From an uncultured Mycoplasmatota bacterium (GTDB lineage: Bacteria; Bacillota_I; Bacilli_A; RF39; UBA660): DNA of 34,209 nt. Location: the NCBI GenBank assembly GCA_947649355.1, contig CANSRG010000010.1, forward strand, positions 1 through 34,209, in the 5' to 3' direction. The stretch's first letter is position 1. Each line of letters starts with the position of its first letter. Positions 16,073-24,154 of this stretch are shown piece by piece. A program made the position numbers and the translations under genes. The notes below the pieces were generated by a model. That model had not been told where the DNA came from. It saw only the letters and a program-made list of their open reading frames with translations, and ran no database searches.

Positions 16073-16231
16073 ATGAGAAAAAATAGAAACCAATCAATAT
16101 AATTATTATATGGCTATAATTTTATAAAAGTAAATGAAGATTATTTTATAGCTTTACTTTCAAAAAAAAATAGTATTCTATCTCATGACACTTTTTTTAT
16201 GTTTTTCTATGATGCAAAGAAACTTCTTTAG
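16073..16231 (+). pseudogene. Possible broken small gene with one in-frame stop
   Basis: GGAGGAGAG (16062-16070) sits just before an ATG at 16073, a strong ribosome site. The frame reads nine codons, meets TAA at codon 10, and then stays open for 42 more codons to a TAG at 16229. The downstream part looks protein-like (GYNFIKVNEDYFIALL, then FFMFFYDAKKLL). In DNA this AT-rich, open frames of that length are less common by chance. It could be a small gene inactivated by one point mutation, or a nine-residue leader peptide. No similarity is recognised. The rest of 15940-16325 shows only the ackA promoter region, an inverted repeat GACATTTT/AAAATGTC (15978-16025) and a terminator. Confidence 0.35.
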
Positions 16232-16264
16232 TAATCTTTAGGTAACGTTTTTATGTAATTAAAG

Positions 16265-16300
16265 AAAAAAAAAGAAAGAAGTTCATCAAAAACTTCTTCC
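16265..16300 (-). terminator. Terminator of the phase-variable surface protein gene
   Basis: On the minus strand GGAAGAAGTT (16300-16291) pairs with AACTTCTTTC (16283-16274) and is followed by an uninterrupted T-rich run. Confidence 0.75.
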
Positions 16301-16325
16301 ATAATTACTTTTTTAAACTATATTT

Positions 16326-18236
16326 TTATTCTACTCTCCATGGGTCATCCCACGTTCCACTTCCTAATTTTAGACTACCTACTTTTAGATTTATGACTGG
16401 ACGCACACCACTAAAAGTATAATGTGCATTGACATCTCTATAAGCATCTCCTGTCCCACCCACGACTCTTACAGTGGGAGAATCGATTTGATAATAAGCT
16501 GGCGACATTGTCAAATAAGTATTTCCTGTATACAAGTAATATTTATTATTACTAGAAGAACCACCTGCTATAGAAGCCTCATCTGTATTTATAAGTCCTA
16601 TTGAATATTTTAAATCTCCATTTCCTACTCCTTTATCATTTACTGTGAATCGGTCATTTTGCTTTTTACAGGTAAGAGATATTTTATTAGTATTATACCA
16701 CTTATAAGCTGTTTTCTCTGGTCCATAACCAAGTTGATTATAACTATTTGGCGAATTCCCATCATACAAACTACGTTCATTACAATAATACGAATCTGCA
16801 AGGTATCTTTCATATTCAGTATCTTTAAAATGATTCTCATACCACGTATCTAAATATTCTTTTATCGTACTATCGTTAATATTCGTCTGTGCTTTCTCTA
16901 TTGACGTTGTTCCGTAAGCAATATATTTATAATAAATCATATTGTAATCATCTGTCTTTCTTAAAGAAACATTTGTTACATGACTAAGAACTTGACATGT
17001 CTCTGTACTACTTGTACTTCTACAAGTATATAGTCCTACTGCATCTTTTGTTAAATTACTTCCAAGTATTCCTTTGACTTCTCCTGATAACTGAAATCTA
17101 TCACTTGTCTCATCATAAGTATATTCTGTGCTATAATACAAAGTTGTTGTTTTATTATGCCGACTATCATCAGTTTCTAGACTTTCTTCTACTATTCCAT
17201 CTCTATTTCCATACATATATCCTACTCCAGCATTGTCATGACGAATATAAGAATTGATAGATTCTAGTACATTGTCCTTCTTCCAATATTCATTATATGA
17301 ACTTGTCCCTATTTGACTATATTTTGTAGTAGAATCATCATAACCATTTGTTAATACTTCTTCTTTATTTTCTAAAGAGTCTATTACACTCGCATCTCCT
17401 GCATATATCATTCTTATTGACCCATCTCCATTAAGTCTTAGAATTCGCCAGTAATATCCTCCAAACTTCACATAGTTGTTATTTACTATTCCTCTATAAT
17501 AATAACTTGTTCCATAATCATCTGGTGCGCTACAAACATAGCCTTTCATATCTTCTTTTTTATTTACATATATCGTTCCATCATTTACAATTGGACATTT
17601 TCCACTTGTATCTACACTAGCCATGACCTGACAATTCATATTATTCTCGCCATATTTATTTACACATACTTCATAATCACTTGGTATATGGTCTACATAA
17701 CTTGAAGTAATTGTGATTTTACTTAACATAGTTTTATTCATATAGGCTTCTTCTGCTGGTGTTTCCTCATCCATCCATAATCTTAAATAAAACGTTTCAC
17801 TTTCCTTTGGGTTTAAATATCCTGTTTTTAATTTATAAGCTTTATTTGCTTCTGTTAATGTTGTTTTCACACTTTCATTTTGAGTTAATATTTTTATATC
17901 ATCATTTAAACTTGCTTTTATATAATCTAAGTTTTCTAAACTACTACTCGTCAATACTTCTAAATTGATTTGATAGGTGGCTAATTCATTACAATTATTT
18001 GTTATTGTAAATTCATAAGGATTAAAATTACTTCCTTCTTCATCAGTTACAGGAAACACTTCCTCTAATTGGATTGGTGCTTTTTCATTTTGTAATTTCA
18101 CGTTAAAACAAGCTGTACTCATTTTGTTTGTTTCTGTTTGCTTGAGTGTTAATTGCCAAATTGCATAACTTATTCCTACTACACAAAATATTCCTATTAG
18201 TATTCCTACTACTAATAATACTTTTTTCTTTGTCAT
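16326..18236 (-). CDS. Large surface protein with N-terminal anchor and C-terminal DUF6273-like domain
   Basis: A 636-residue exported protein. Residues 5-27 are a hydrophobic signal or anchor helix with the SYAIW sequence just after it. A beta-rich domain follows (about 30-185) that resembles the start of M73/camelysin-type and other uncultured Firmicutes surface proteins. Next is a Cys-containing region with VKFGGYYWRILRLNGDGSIR, and a C-terminal end with GVRPVINLKVGS, both typical of DUF6273-type surface modules of gut Firmicutes. There is no sortase motif. Enzymatic activity is not evident; an adhesin or surface-antigen role is inference. It is transcribed alone. Its promoter contains a G10 tract in the spacer, so expression is probably phase-variable. 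A truncated paralogue lies at 33890-34170. Confidence 0.8.
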   Translation of the reverse strand: MTKKKVLLVVGILIGIFCVVGISYAIWQLTLKQTETNKMSTACFNVKLQNEKAPIQLEEVFPVTDEEGSNFNPYEFTITNNCNELATYQINLEVLTSSSLENLDYIKASLNDDIKILTQNESVKTTLTEANKAYKLKTGYLNPKESETFYLRLWMDEETPAEEAYMNKTMLSKITITSSYVDHIPSDYEVCVNKYGENNMNCQVMASVDTSGKCPIVNDGTIYVNKKEDMKGYVCSAPDDYGTSYYYRGIVNNNYVKFGGYYWRILRLNGDGSIRMIYAGDASVIDSLENKEEVLTNGYDDSTTKYSQIGTSSYNEYWKKDNVLESINSYIRHDNAGVGYMYGNRDGIVEESLETDDSRHNKTTTLYYSTEYTYDETSDRFQLSGEVKGILGSNLTKDAVGLYTCRSTSSTETCQVLSHVTNVSLRKTDDYNMIYYKYIAYGTTSIEKAQTNINDSTIKEYLDTWYENHFKDTEYERYLADSYYCNERSLYDGNSPNSYNQLGYGPEKTAYKWYNTNKISLTCKKQNDRFTVNDKGVGNGDLKYSIGLINTDEASIAGGSSSNNKYYLYTGNTYLTMSPAYYQIDSPTVRVVGGTGDAYRDVNAHYTFSGVRPVINLKVGSLKLGSGTWDDPWRVE

Positions 18237-18290
18237 ATATAAACCAACTTCCTTTTCCTAATATGTCCTTATATTTTTCTTTTCTTTATT

Positions 18291-18322
18291 ATTGTACCAT
18301 CATACCCCCCCCCCTAAGTCAA
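18291..18322 (-). promoter_or_regulatory. Promoter with G10 homopolymer in the spacer (probable phase-variation switch)
   Basis: On the minus strand TTGACT (18322-18317) and an extended -10 TGG-TACAAT (18299-18291) are separated by 20 bases, of which ten are consecutive G (18314-18305). With seven or eight G the spacing would be the optimal 17 or 18. The next ATG is that of the surface protein at 18236. A G10 run is extreme in DNA this AT-rich. Changes in tract length by replication slippage would tune or switch the promoter. Confidence 0.75.
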
Positions 18323-18465
18323 TTTACATTTCATTGACATTTACTGTAAATATGCAAAAAAAGAGTTTATAAAAGTAAAAAGAAAAAAGAAGTCGAAACT
18401 TCTTCTTTTGACAATTTTAAATCCTTCATTTTTTTATTTAAAGTATTTACACAATTGCCTCATTT

Positions 18466-18624
18466 TTATTTAGGAAAACAATTTGGTCCACTTGAAAAAA
18501 CAGAAATTATTTCTTCTTCTTCTGAAAAACTTGACTCCAAATGAGTTTCATAAGGACTTAAAAAATAATTTTTAATTTCTTTTGTAGGAGAATCTTCTAA
18601 TAAATCACGTGCAAATAATTTCAT
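18466..18624 (-). CDS. Small acidic hypothetical protein
   Basis: A 52-residue protein with no recognised family. It starts MKLFARDLLEDSPTKEIKNY, has an acidic middle (SEEEEII) and ends in SSGPNCFPK with a single Cys. No membrane helix is seen. An AGGTG ribosome site is six bases before the ATG at 18624; another in-frame ATG two codons upstream lacks spacing to that site. The gene is divergent from the DUF1540 gene, 66 bases apart, and may share control with it. Coding potential is supported by the ribosome site and protein-like composition only. Confidence 0.55.
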   Translation of the reverse strand: MKLFARDLLEDSPTKEIKNYFLSPYETHLESSFSEEEEIISVFSSGPNCFPK

Positions 18625-18690
18625 CTTCATCACCTATCATTATTATGTATAAAATAAGAAAAAATTATACAAAATAAAAATGGTGATTAT

Positions 18691-18858
18691 ATGAAAGAAC
18701 AATATTTTAATCAAAGAATTAACTGTAATGTTACAAAATGTAAATATCATGATAAATTACATGAAAAATGTACATTAGGTTCTATAACAGTTAACAATAA
18801 TCATGAAACAAATACAATTTGTAAAAACTATGAAGAAAAATTATCCAAAGAAGGATAA
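18691..18858 (+). CDS. DUF1540 domain protein
   Basis: A 55-residue cytosolic protein with the DUF1540 cysteine pattern: INCNVTKCKYH (C12 and C17), KCTLGSI (C27) and TICKNYEE (C44). Members of this small family in Firmicutes are predicted metal-binding proteins of unknown role. GGTGAT lies five bases before the ATG. The gene is divergent from the 52-residue hypothetical and convergent with thiI, with which it shares a two-way terminator that overlaps its last codons. Confidence 0.85.
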   Translation: MKEQYFNQRINCNVTKCKYHDKLHEKCTLGSITVNNNHETNTICKNYEEKLSKEG

Positions 18859-18865
18859 TTTTTTT
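18838..18865. terminator. Two-way terminator between the DUF1540 gene and thiI
   Basis: AAATTATCC (18838-18846) pairs perfectly with GGATAATTT (18853-18861), flanked by a T-run on the right (plus strand) and an A-run on the left. Confidence 0.8.
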
Positions 18866-20051
18866 AAAGTAAATCTAAAAACTCATTTGTATTATCTGAT
18901 TTTATAACTTCTGCATTTTCTATCGCTTCACGAATTAAAGCCTCATAAGGAATAAGATTTTCATATTCCACACATTTTTCTAATTGAGGATTGATAACAG
19001 GATGCTCTGGAACAAAAATGGTACAACAATCTTCATAAGGAAGAATACTAGTTTCATAAGTTCCAATTTTTTTTGCAATATCTATAATTTCTAATTTATC
19101 AAAACAAGCAACAGGACGAATGACAGGCATATGAACGACTTCATTGATAACACTCATACTAGATAACGTTTGACTAGCTACCTGACCAATACTTTCTCCA
19201 TTTACAAGAATTTTACAACGATTTTTATACGCAATACGAGCCGCAATTCGATACATCATTCTTCTCATAATAGTAATTAAATAATCATGAGGAATATTTT
19301 TATAAATAGCTTCTTGAATATTAGTAAATAAAATCACATGTACTTTAATAGTTTCTCCATAACTAGCTAAAGTATTTGCTAAAGATAAAACTTTATTTTT
19401 CGCTTCTATACTTGTATGAGGAGGACTTTCAAAATAAATTGCTTCTAATTTTACTCCTCGCTTCATAGCTAAATACCCAGAAACAGGACTATCAATTCCA
19501 CCAGAAAGCATTAAAAGACCTTTTCCCAAAGTACCAACAGGATATCCCCCTATTCCTTTATGGATAGAAGAATAAAGATAGGCATACGTCTGACGAATTT
19601 CTACATAAAAAGTAATTTCAGGATTTTTCACGTCCACATGAATAGAGGACTTATTTTTTAGAATAACTCCACCTAAAAATTTACTAATTTCTAAACTTGT
19701 CATCGGATAACTTTTATCGCTACGTTTACACTCTACTTTAAAAGTATTAAAATCCATAGTAGAAATCATATCAACTAAAGAAGACGATAAAAAATCAATA
19801 GAAGTATCAGAAAGTTCATACCCTACTACTACTTCATGAATTCCAAAAGTCTTACAAACAATCTCTAAAACAGAAGAAAAATCTTCTTCTAAAATATCTT
19901 TTAAAAACATTCTTCCTTTATCAAAAGTAAGAGAAAAAGAATATCCTTCTAACCGTTTTAACAAATTAGACTTTAACTGTTTTAAAAACATACCAATATT
20001 TCCCTTTTTAGTATTTAACTCCGCATACTTAATCAAAATAACTTTATTCAT
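18864..20051 (-). CDS. thiI: tRNA 4-thiouridine synthase ThiI
   Basis: Adds sulfur to U8 of tRNA, and in many bacteria also serves thiazole synthesis. The 395 residues contain a THUMP region (about 60-165), the PP-loop adenylation motif LMLSGGIDSPVSGYLAMKRG and the CCTIFVPEHP region with the acceptor cysteine. The C-terminal rhodanese domain of the E. coli enzyme is absent, as in other Firmicutes, where a dedicated cysteine desulfurase passes persulfide directly. That desulfurase is the gene just upstream, 60 bases away. The gap holds a possible promoter (TTGTGT-17-TATATT) and a GAGGCGG ribosome site. Downstream it meets the shared terminator with the DUF1540 gene. Confidence 0.95.
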   Translation of the reverse strand: MNKVILIKYAELNTKKGNIGMFLKQLKSNLLKRLEGYSFSLTFDKGRMFLKDILEEDFSSVLEIVCKTFGIHEVVVGYELSDTSIDFLSSSLVDMISTMDFNTFKVECKRSDKSYPMTSLEISKFLGGVILKNKSSIHVDVKNPEITFYVEIRQTYAYLYSSIHKGIGGYPVGTLGKGLLMLSGGIDSPVSGYLAMKRGVKLEAIYFESPPHTSIEAKNKVLSLANTLASYGETIKVHVILFTNIQEAIYKNIPHDYLITIMRRMMYRIAARIAYKNRCKILVNGESIGQVASQTLSSMSVINEVVHMPVIRPVACFDKLEIIDIAKKIGTYETSILPYEDCCTIFVPEHPVINPQLEKCVEYENLIPYEALIREAIENAEVIKSDNTNEFLDLL

Positions 20052-20111
20052 AAAAACCGCCTCTTTGCCCCTCTAATATAACAAAAAAAAAAGAGAAACA
20101 CAAGTTGGTAT

Positions 20112-21254
20112 TTACTCTACATCTTCCTTTTTCACCAAACTAAGTTTTTGATGAACAAGATGAAAACAAGCTAAAAACTTATTGATTTCATCAGTAGTAG
20201 TTAAATGAGAAATACTAATTCGTAAAGTACTACTAGCTCTTCTTTTATCATTATAAAAAGCCATTACGGAAGTAGAAAATTCCCCACTTGAACAAGCGGT
20301 ATTTGTACTTACATAAATCTCATATTCTTCTAGAGCATGCAAGAAAGTTTCTGCTTTGATATTAAAAAGTGAAATATTTAAAATATGAGGAATACAAATT
20401 TTTGAATGATTGATACAAACATCTTCATATTTTTTTAATTCATCTACAATTTTATCATTCAATCGACGAATAAAATTTTCTCTTTTATCTAAATCAGTCG
20501 TAGCAAGCCGTATCGCTTTTGCAAATGCCACGATTAAAGGTACAGGAGGAGTACCAGGATTCAAGAAATTACTATGACCACTTCCATATAAAAGAGGTGT
20601 AATATTGACACGACTATTTTTATAAAAAAGACCTATTCCTTTTGGCCCATAAATTTTATGAGCTGAGGCACTTGCCAAATCAACATCATGAAAATTTACA
20701 GTTACTTTTCCAAGTGCTTGAGTCATATCACTATGAAAAAATGTTTGAGGATTTTCTTTTTTTATAATTTGTCGTAACATTTTAAGAGGTTGTCTTGCTC
20801 CTGTTTCACTATTTACAGCACAAATACTAACTAATACAGTATCAGGACGAATCTTTTTCTTTAAATCATCAAAATCAATTAACCCATCCTCATCATTATT
20901 TACATAACTAATTTCAAAACCAACACCTTCTAAATAATGACAAATTTGATAAATAGAAGGATGTTCTAATTTAGAAACTACTATATGAGTACCATATTTC
21001 ATATAAGAAAGACATGTTCCAATAATTGCTAAATTATTAGACATCGTCGCTCCCCCAGTAAACGTAATTTCACTTTCTAAAATACTAAAAATATCTGCAA
21101 TTTGTTTTACCGCACTATTCATAAGTGCCTTTGTTTTTACACCTAAACTATGTAAAGAATTAGGATTTCCCATAAAATCTTTGGTACTTCTAATATAAGA
21201 TTCTAATACATCATAAGATACTGGAGTAGTTGCACTATAATCTAAATAAATCAT
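20112..21254 (-). CDS. Cysteine desulfurase (NifS/IscS-like, ThiI partner)
   Basis: PLP enzyme releasing sulfur from L-cysteine as an enzyme-bound persulfide for delivery to ThiI. The 380 residues start IYLDYSATTPVS, show the PLP lysine in SASAHKIYGPKGIGLFY and the active-site Cys in NTACSSGEFS near residue 320. The short form of that loop is typical of class I desulfurases. In Bacillus subtilis the equivalent pair is NifZ-ThiI, next to ezrA, and the same neighbourhood occurs here, which supports a tRNA thiolation role over Fe-S assembly. Its ATG overlaps the TGA of the nucleotidase gene by four bases (ATGA), indicating translational coupling. Confidence 0.93.
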   Translation of the reverse strand: MIYLDYSATTPVSYDVLESYIRSTKDFMGNPNSLHSLGVKTKALMNSAVKQIADIFSILESEITFTGGATMSNNLAIIGTCLSYMKYGTHIVVSKLEHPSIYQICHYLEGVGFEISYVNNDEDGLIDFDDLKKKIRPDTVLVSICAVNSETGARQPLKMLRQIIKKENPQTFFHSDMTQALGKVTVNFHDVDLASASAHKIYGPKGIGLFYKNSRVNITPLLYGSGHSNFLNPGTPPVPLIVAFAKAIRLATTDLDKRENFIRRLNDKIVDELKKYEDVCINHSKICIPHILNISLFNIKAETFLHALEEYEIYVSTNTACSSGEFSTSVMAFYNDKRRASSTLRISISHLTTTDEINKFLACFHLVHQKLSLVKKEDVE

Positions 21255-21826
21255 TTTTCTTCACCTTCCATTAAAATTGCCCGAATTTGTAACCAATCAT
21301 ACACTCTTTTAATTCCATGCTCTTCCAATTCTTGAAAAGAGTACTTACGATTATGCATATGATCAAGTAACAATTTAGTTTCTCCATAACCTTTTAAATT
21401 TCCAAACTTATCATCTATTTTAATATCACATAACACCATATCTTTAGAACTTGTTAAAATAATTTTTTTAGGATCAATAAAAGGAAGATGTTTTAAAATC
21501 CATTCATATTTATATTTAGCCATGATACTACTATTAAAAATTCTTCTTTTATCTACAAAAGCAGAAACAATATAAACATCATATTTTGAAGTAAGTTCTT
21601 GTATAACCTCAATAGCATGAGGAAAAATAGTAGCATTCTGATAAACATTTACATTTTGATAAAAATAATCTAAAAATTCCTCTCTTTTTTCTAACGGAAT
21701 TACATCTTCTACAAAATAAGTATCTATATCCTCATAACGATAATTAGCATTCAAATACTTATTTACTTCTTCTAAATATGCTGGAGAACAAATAGTTTCA
21801 TCCAAATCAATCATTATTTTTTTCAT
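21251..21826 (-). CDS. 5'(3')-deoxyribonucleotidase-like HAD phosphatase
   Basis: HAD-superfamily phosphatase of the NT5C type, expected to dephosphorylate deoxynucleoside monophosphates in the cytosol. The N-terminal IDLDET gives the DxD nucleophile pair. VYIVSAFVD corresponds to motif II. KKIILTSSKD followed by CDIKIDDKFGNL supplies the lysine and the acidic pair of motifs III and IV. About 191 residues from the ATG at 21826. A GTG at 21835 is in frame but sits inside the ribosome site (AGGATGTGG). It lies between ezrA, whose stop it nearly touches, and the cysteine desulfurase, which overlaps it by four bases. This position is not part of the usual ezrA-nifZ-thiI order. Confidence 0.85.
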   Translation of the reverse strand: MKKIMIDLDETICSPAYLEEVNKYLNANYRYEDIDTYFVEDVIPLEKREEFLDYFYQNVNVYQNATIFPHAIEVIQELTSKYDVYIVSAFVDKRRIFNSSIMAKYKYEWILKHLPFIDPKKIILTSSKDMVLCDIKIDDKFGNLKGYGETKLLLDHMHNRKYSFQELEEHGIKRVYDWLQIRAILMEGEEK

Positions 21827-21838
21827 TAAAACCACATC

Positions 21839-23557
21839 CTAATTTTGATATTCATCCATAAGTTTTTTATAAATTCCTGGTTCAATCACATTGATAGCAT
21901 TGATAGCTTCTTCTAAAGAAACTTTAAAATCACCTTTCAAAAAAGATTTCTCAGCTTTAGAAAGACCAATATCCACTTCTCCATTCACAGGACGATATCG
22001 ATTTCCATATACAATCGCAGTTTCAGCCATCTTAGCTGTCTTAATGATTTCTTTAGTAGAATTATAAAGTTTTAAAACTAAATCGCGTGCAGTATCTACT
22101 CTTGTATTTAAAATTTTAATGGAAATAGGTGTTTTTTCAAGTTCTTGTACCATATTTGAAATTGCTTCAGTTGCCTCTCCAAGCTCCACAAAATAAAAGT
22201 CTGGAATAATTGGCAATTTAAAAGATTTCATCTGACTCTTTGCTTGATTTAAAATACCTTTCATTTCATCTAATTGTTCTCGTGCTCGTAGTTCATCTTC
22301 TTTTAAACTACCAAAAGTACGAAGAGCAACATCCATTTTTTCTTCCGTTTTAGTCACCTTAACATTTAAAAGTTCCATTTCTTTTCCTAAATGAGAATAA
22401 GAACTTTTCTTACTTCGACCAGCTTCAATAATCTCATCATATTCTTCTTGTTCTTTATCTAACTCTTCTCGAATTTTAAAAACAATCAAAACATCTTCAT
22501 CATTTAAATCATAACTATATTTAATATCTTCTAACTTATTCATTAAAGCTTTATTTATTTTTGAAAGTTTAGTAATTTTAATTAAAATACTTCTCAAAAA
22601 ATCATTATATATTTTTCTAGATATTTTTTCTTTATCAAATTCATTATAGATAGAATCAAAATAATCAAGCATTGTTTTTAATTCAAAAATAGAATCTTCA
22701 ATATTTAAAACATTCAAACGTTGAAAAATATCAGTTATTTTTTTACTAGACTCTGTTACATTATAAGGAATATTTAAATAATCTAAATTGTAACCATCTT
22801 TTTCCATTTTTTTAGAAATTGTAGTAATTTCACTTATTTTTTTAGGAATTACATTTTTACCAAGTAAAATAATAGATGGAGCTTCTTCAATCATTAGTTT
22901 TAAATTACCAATAATATCATCAATAGCTTTCACAATTTTACTAACTTCTTGATAAGCTTTTTTTTCCATCGCATTTTCAAAAGCCGCAAATAATTTGTCT
23001 ACATTTTCAAATTGTAATTCTAAAGGAGAAGTTACTAAAGTATAATCTTTTTTATGATTTTGATATTTACTTAATATTTCTCGATAATTAGCTTTTAATT
23101 TAGTAATTGTCTCGCGATTTTTTTCTTCACTTAATGTAATCTCTTTAATTTCTTCTAATAAAAAATTTGCTTTTGTTTTAATATAATAAATATCTAACTC
23201 AATAGTAGATAAAAGAATTTTTAATTCCTGATATTTATTTGCAGAATAAAGTTCTTCAGCTTCTAAAAATTGATCTGTTATACGTCCTACATCTTCTGTT
23301 TTAATAGTTTCAAACTTTTCTTTCCAAAGAGCAAGAGCACCTTTCATATCACTATCAATTACTAAAGGTTCTACTTTATTAAGTTCAGCAATTAAACCAG
23401 CTGAAATAATTAAATTCTTATCTCTTTCTAATTCATCAATTTGCTTACGTATTGCTCTTTTTTCACGTGTCTCTAAATAGTACCAAATACCTCCTATAGT
23501 TCCTATAGTAATAAAATAATAGAAAACTCCAAGAACAATTATTAGTTCTACACTCAT
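21839..23557 (-). CDS. ezrA: Septation ring formation regulator EzrA
   Basis: Membrane-anchored regulator of FtsZ-ring assembly in Bacilli. The 572 residues have one N-terminal membrane helix (about 4-25) followed by an entirely helical cytoplasmic region of spectrin-like repeats, with EzrA-type beginnings (YYLETREKRAIRKQIDELERDKNLI). A C-terminal segment contains YGNRYRP-x-V...LSKAEKSFLKGDFKVSLEEAINAINVIEPG, which matches the conserved QNR-patch area (here NRYRP). The length is normal. It heads the operon with the nucleotidase, cysteine desulfurase and thiI. An extended -10 TGATAAAAT lies at 23592-23584, and GGAGGG is the ribosome site. Confidence 0.92.
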   Translation of the reverse strand: MSVELIIVLGVFYYFITIGTIGGIWYYLETREKRAIRKQIDELERDKNLIISAGLIAELNKVEPLVIDSDMKGALALWKEKFETIKTEDVGRITDQFLEAEELYSANKYQELKILLSTIELDIYYIKTKANFLLEEIKEITLSEEKNRETITKLKANYREILSKYQNHKKDYTLVTSPLELQFENVDKLFAAFENAMEKKAYQEVSKIVKAIDDIIGNLKLMIEEAPSIILLGKNVIPKKISEITTISKKMEKDGYNLDYLNIPYNVTESSKKITDIFQRLNVLNIEDSIFELKTMLDYFDSIYNEFDKEKISRKIYNDFLRSILIKITKLSKINKALMNKLEDIKYSYDLNDEDVLIVFKIREELDKEQEEYDEIIEAGRSKKSSYSHLGKEMELLNVKVTKTEEKMDVALRTFGSLKEDELRAREQLDEMKGILNQAKSQMKSFKLPIIPDFYFVELGEATEAISNMVQELEKTPISIKILNTRVDTARDLVLKLYNSTKEIIKTAKMAETAIVYGNRYRPVNGEVDIGLSKAEKSFLKGDFKVSLEEAINAINVIEPGIYKKLMDEYQN

Positions 23558-23643
23558 AGTATGCCCTCCTACCCTATATACCTATTTTATCATATTTTGT
23601 CGAATTGAAAAGAGAAAAGAAAAAAGAAAGTAAAAAAAATGAA

Positions 23644-23678
23644 AATATCAAAAAAACACTTCCCAAAAAAAGTGTTTT
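23644..23678 (-). terminator. Terminator of the 121-residue hypothetical gene
   Basis: On the minus strand AAAACACTT (23678-23670) pairs with AAGTGTTTT (23661-23653), with T-run after it. It overlaps the stop codon. Confidence 0.75.
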
Positions 23679-24042
23679 AAATCCATCTAGCAATACGAAT
23701 TTTTTTAGTAGAATTTTCCAAATAATTATCAAAAATATGAATAATACTTTCAACAATTGCTTTTAATATATCAGTACAAGTTCTCTTTACTTTAACATGA
23801 ACAATCTCTACTTTAAGTTCTCTTCGAAAAGCATAATCATCAATATATCGACCTAAAACATAATCGATATCACTTACAACTTTTACATCTTCACTATTAT
23901 TTACATTGGCTTGAAAAATATAATCTTTATAAACACGAATTAGTTTAGAACTAATATAATCTTCTTTTGCATAATCAAAATTTACAATTCGGCTAAAATT
24001 AGGGCAATGTGCCAAAACTTCTTTTTCCTTCTCTACCACCAT
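23677..24042 (-). CDS. Hypothetical protein, 121 residues
   Basis: No family is recognised. The protein is soluble, with alternating charged and hydrophobic stretches in the middle (VVSDIDYVLGRYIDDYAFRR), a basic-hydrophobic beta-like segment (KVEIVHVKVKR) and a helical C-terminal part (DILKAIVESIIHIFDNYL) ending KIRIARWI. It has two cysteines (C13, C88). The ATG at 24042 has GGGTGG six to eight bases upstream. It is a single gene with its own terminator, convergent with nothing and divergent from the carboxypeptidase gene. It is probably real, given its length in AT-rich DNA and its ribosome site. Confidence 0.7.
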   Translation of the reverse strand: MVVEKEKEVLAHCPNFSRIVNFDYAKEDYISSKLIRVYKDYIFQANVNNSEDVKVVSDIDYVLGRYIDDYAFRRELKVEIVHVKVKRTCTDILKAIVESIIHIFDNYLENSTKKIRIARWI

Positions 24043-24120
24043 ACTGCCACCCTACTTTCCTATATCTTAATAAAAGAATACAACAAATATGAAAAAAAGG
24101 CAAGGAAAAAATGAAAAACA

Positions 24121-24129
24121 TGATATAAT
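24121..24129 (+). promoter_or_regulatory. Extended -10 promoter of the carboxypeptidase gene
   Basis: TGATATAAT on the plus strand, 26 bases before the ATG. No good -35 is seen. Confidence 0.6.
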
Positions 24130-24154
24130 ACTTATAAGATGAAAGGAAGTAAAA

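Noticed and set aside
23574-23756. A 60-residue Phe/Leu-rich frame on the minus strand
   Set aside because: It overlaps the end of the 121-residue gene in another frame and runs through its terminator. It is poly-T/A derived, with no start signal.
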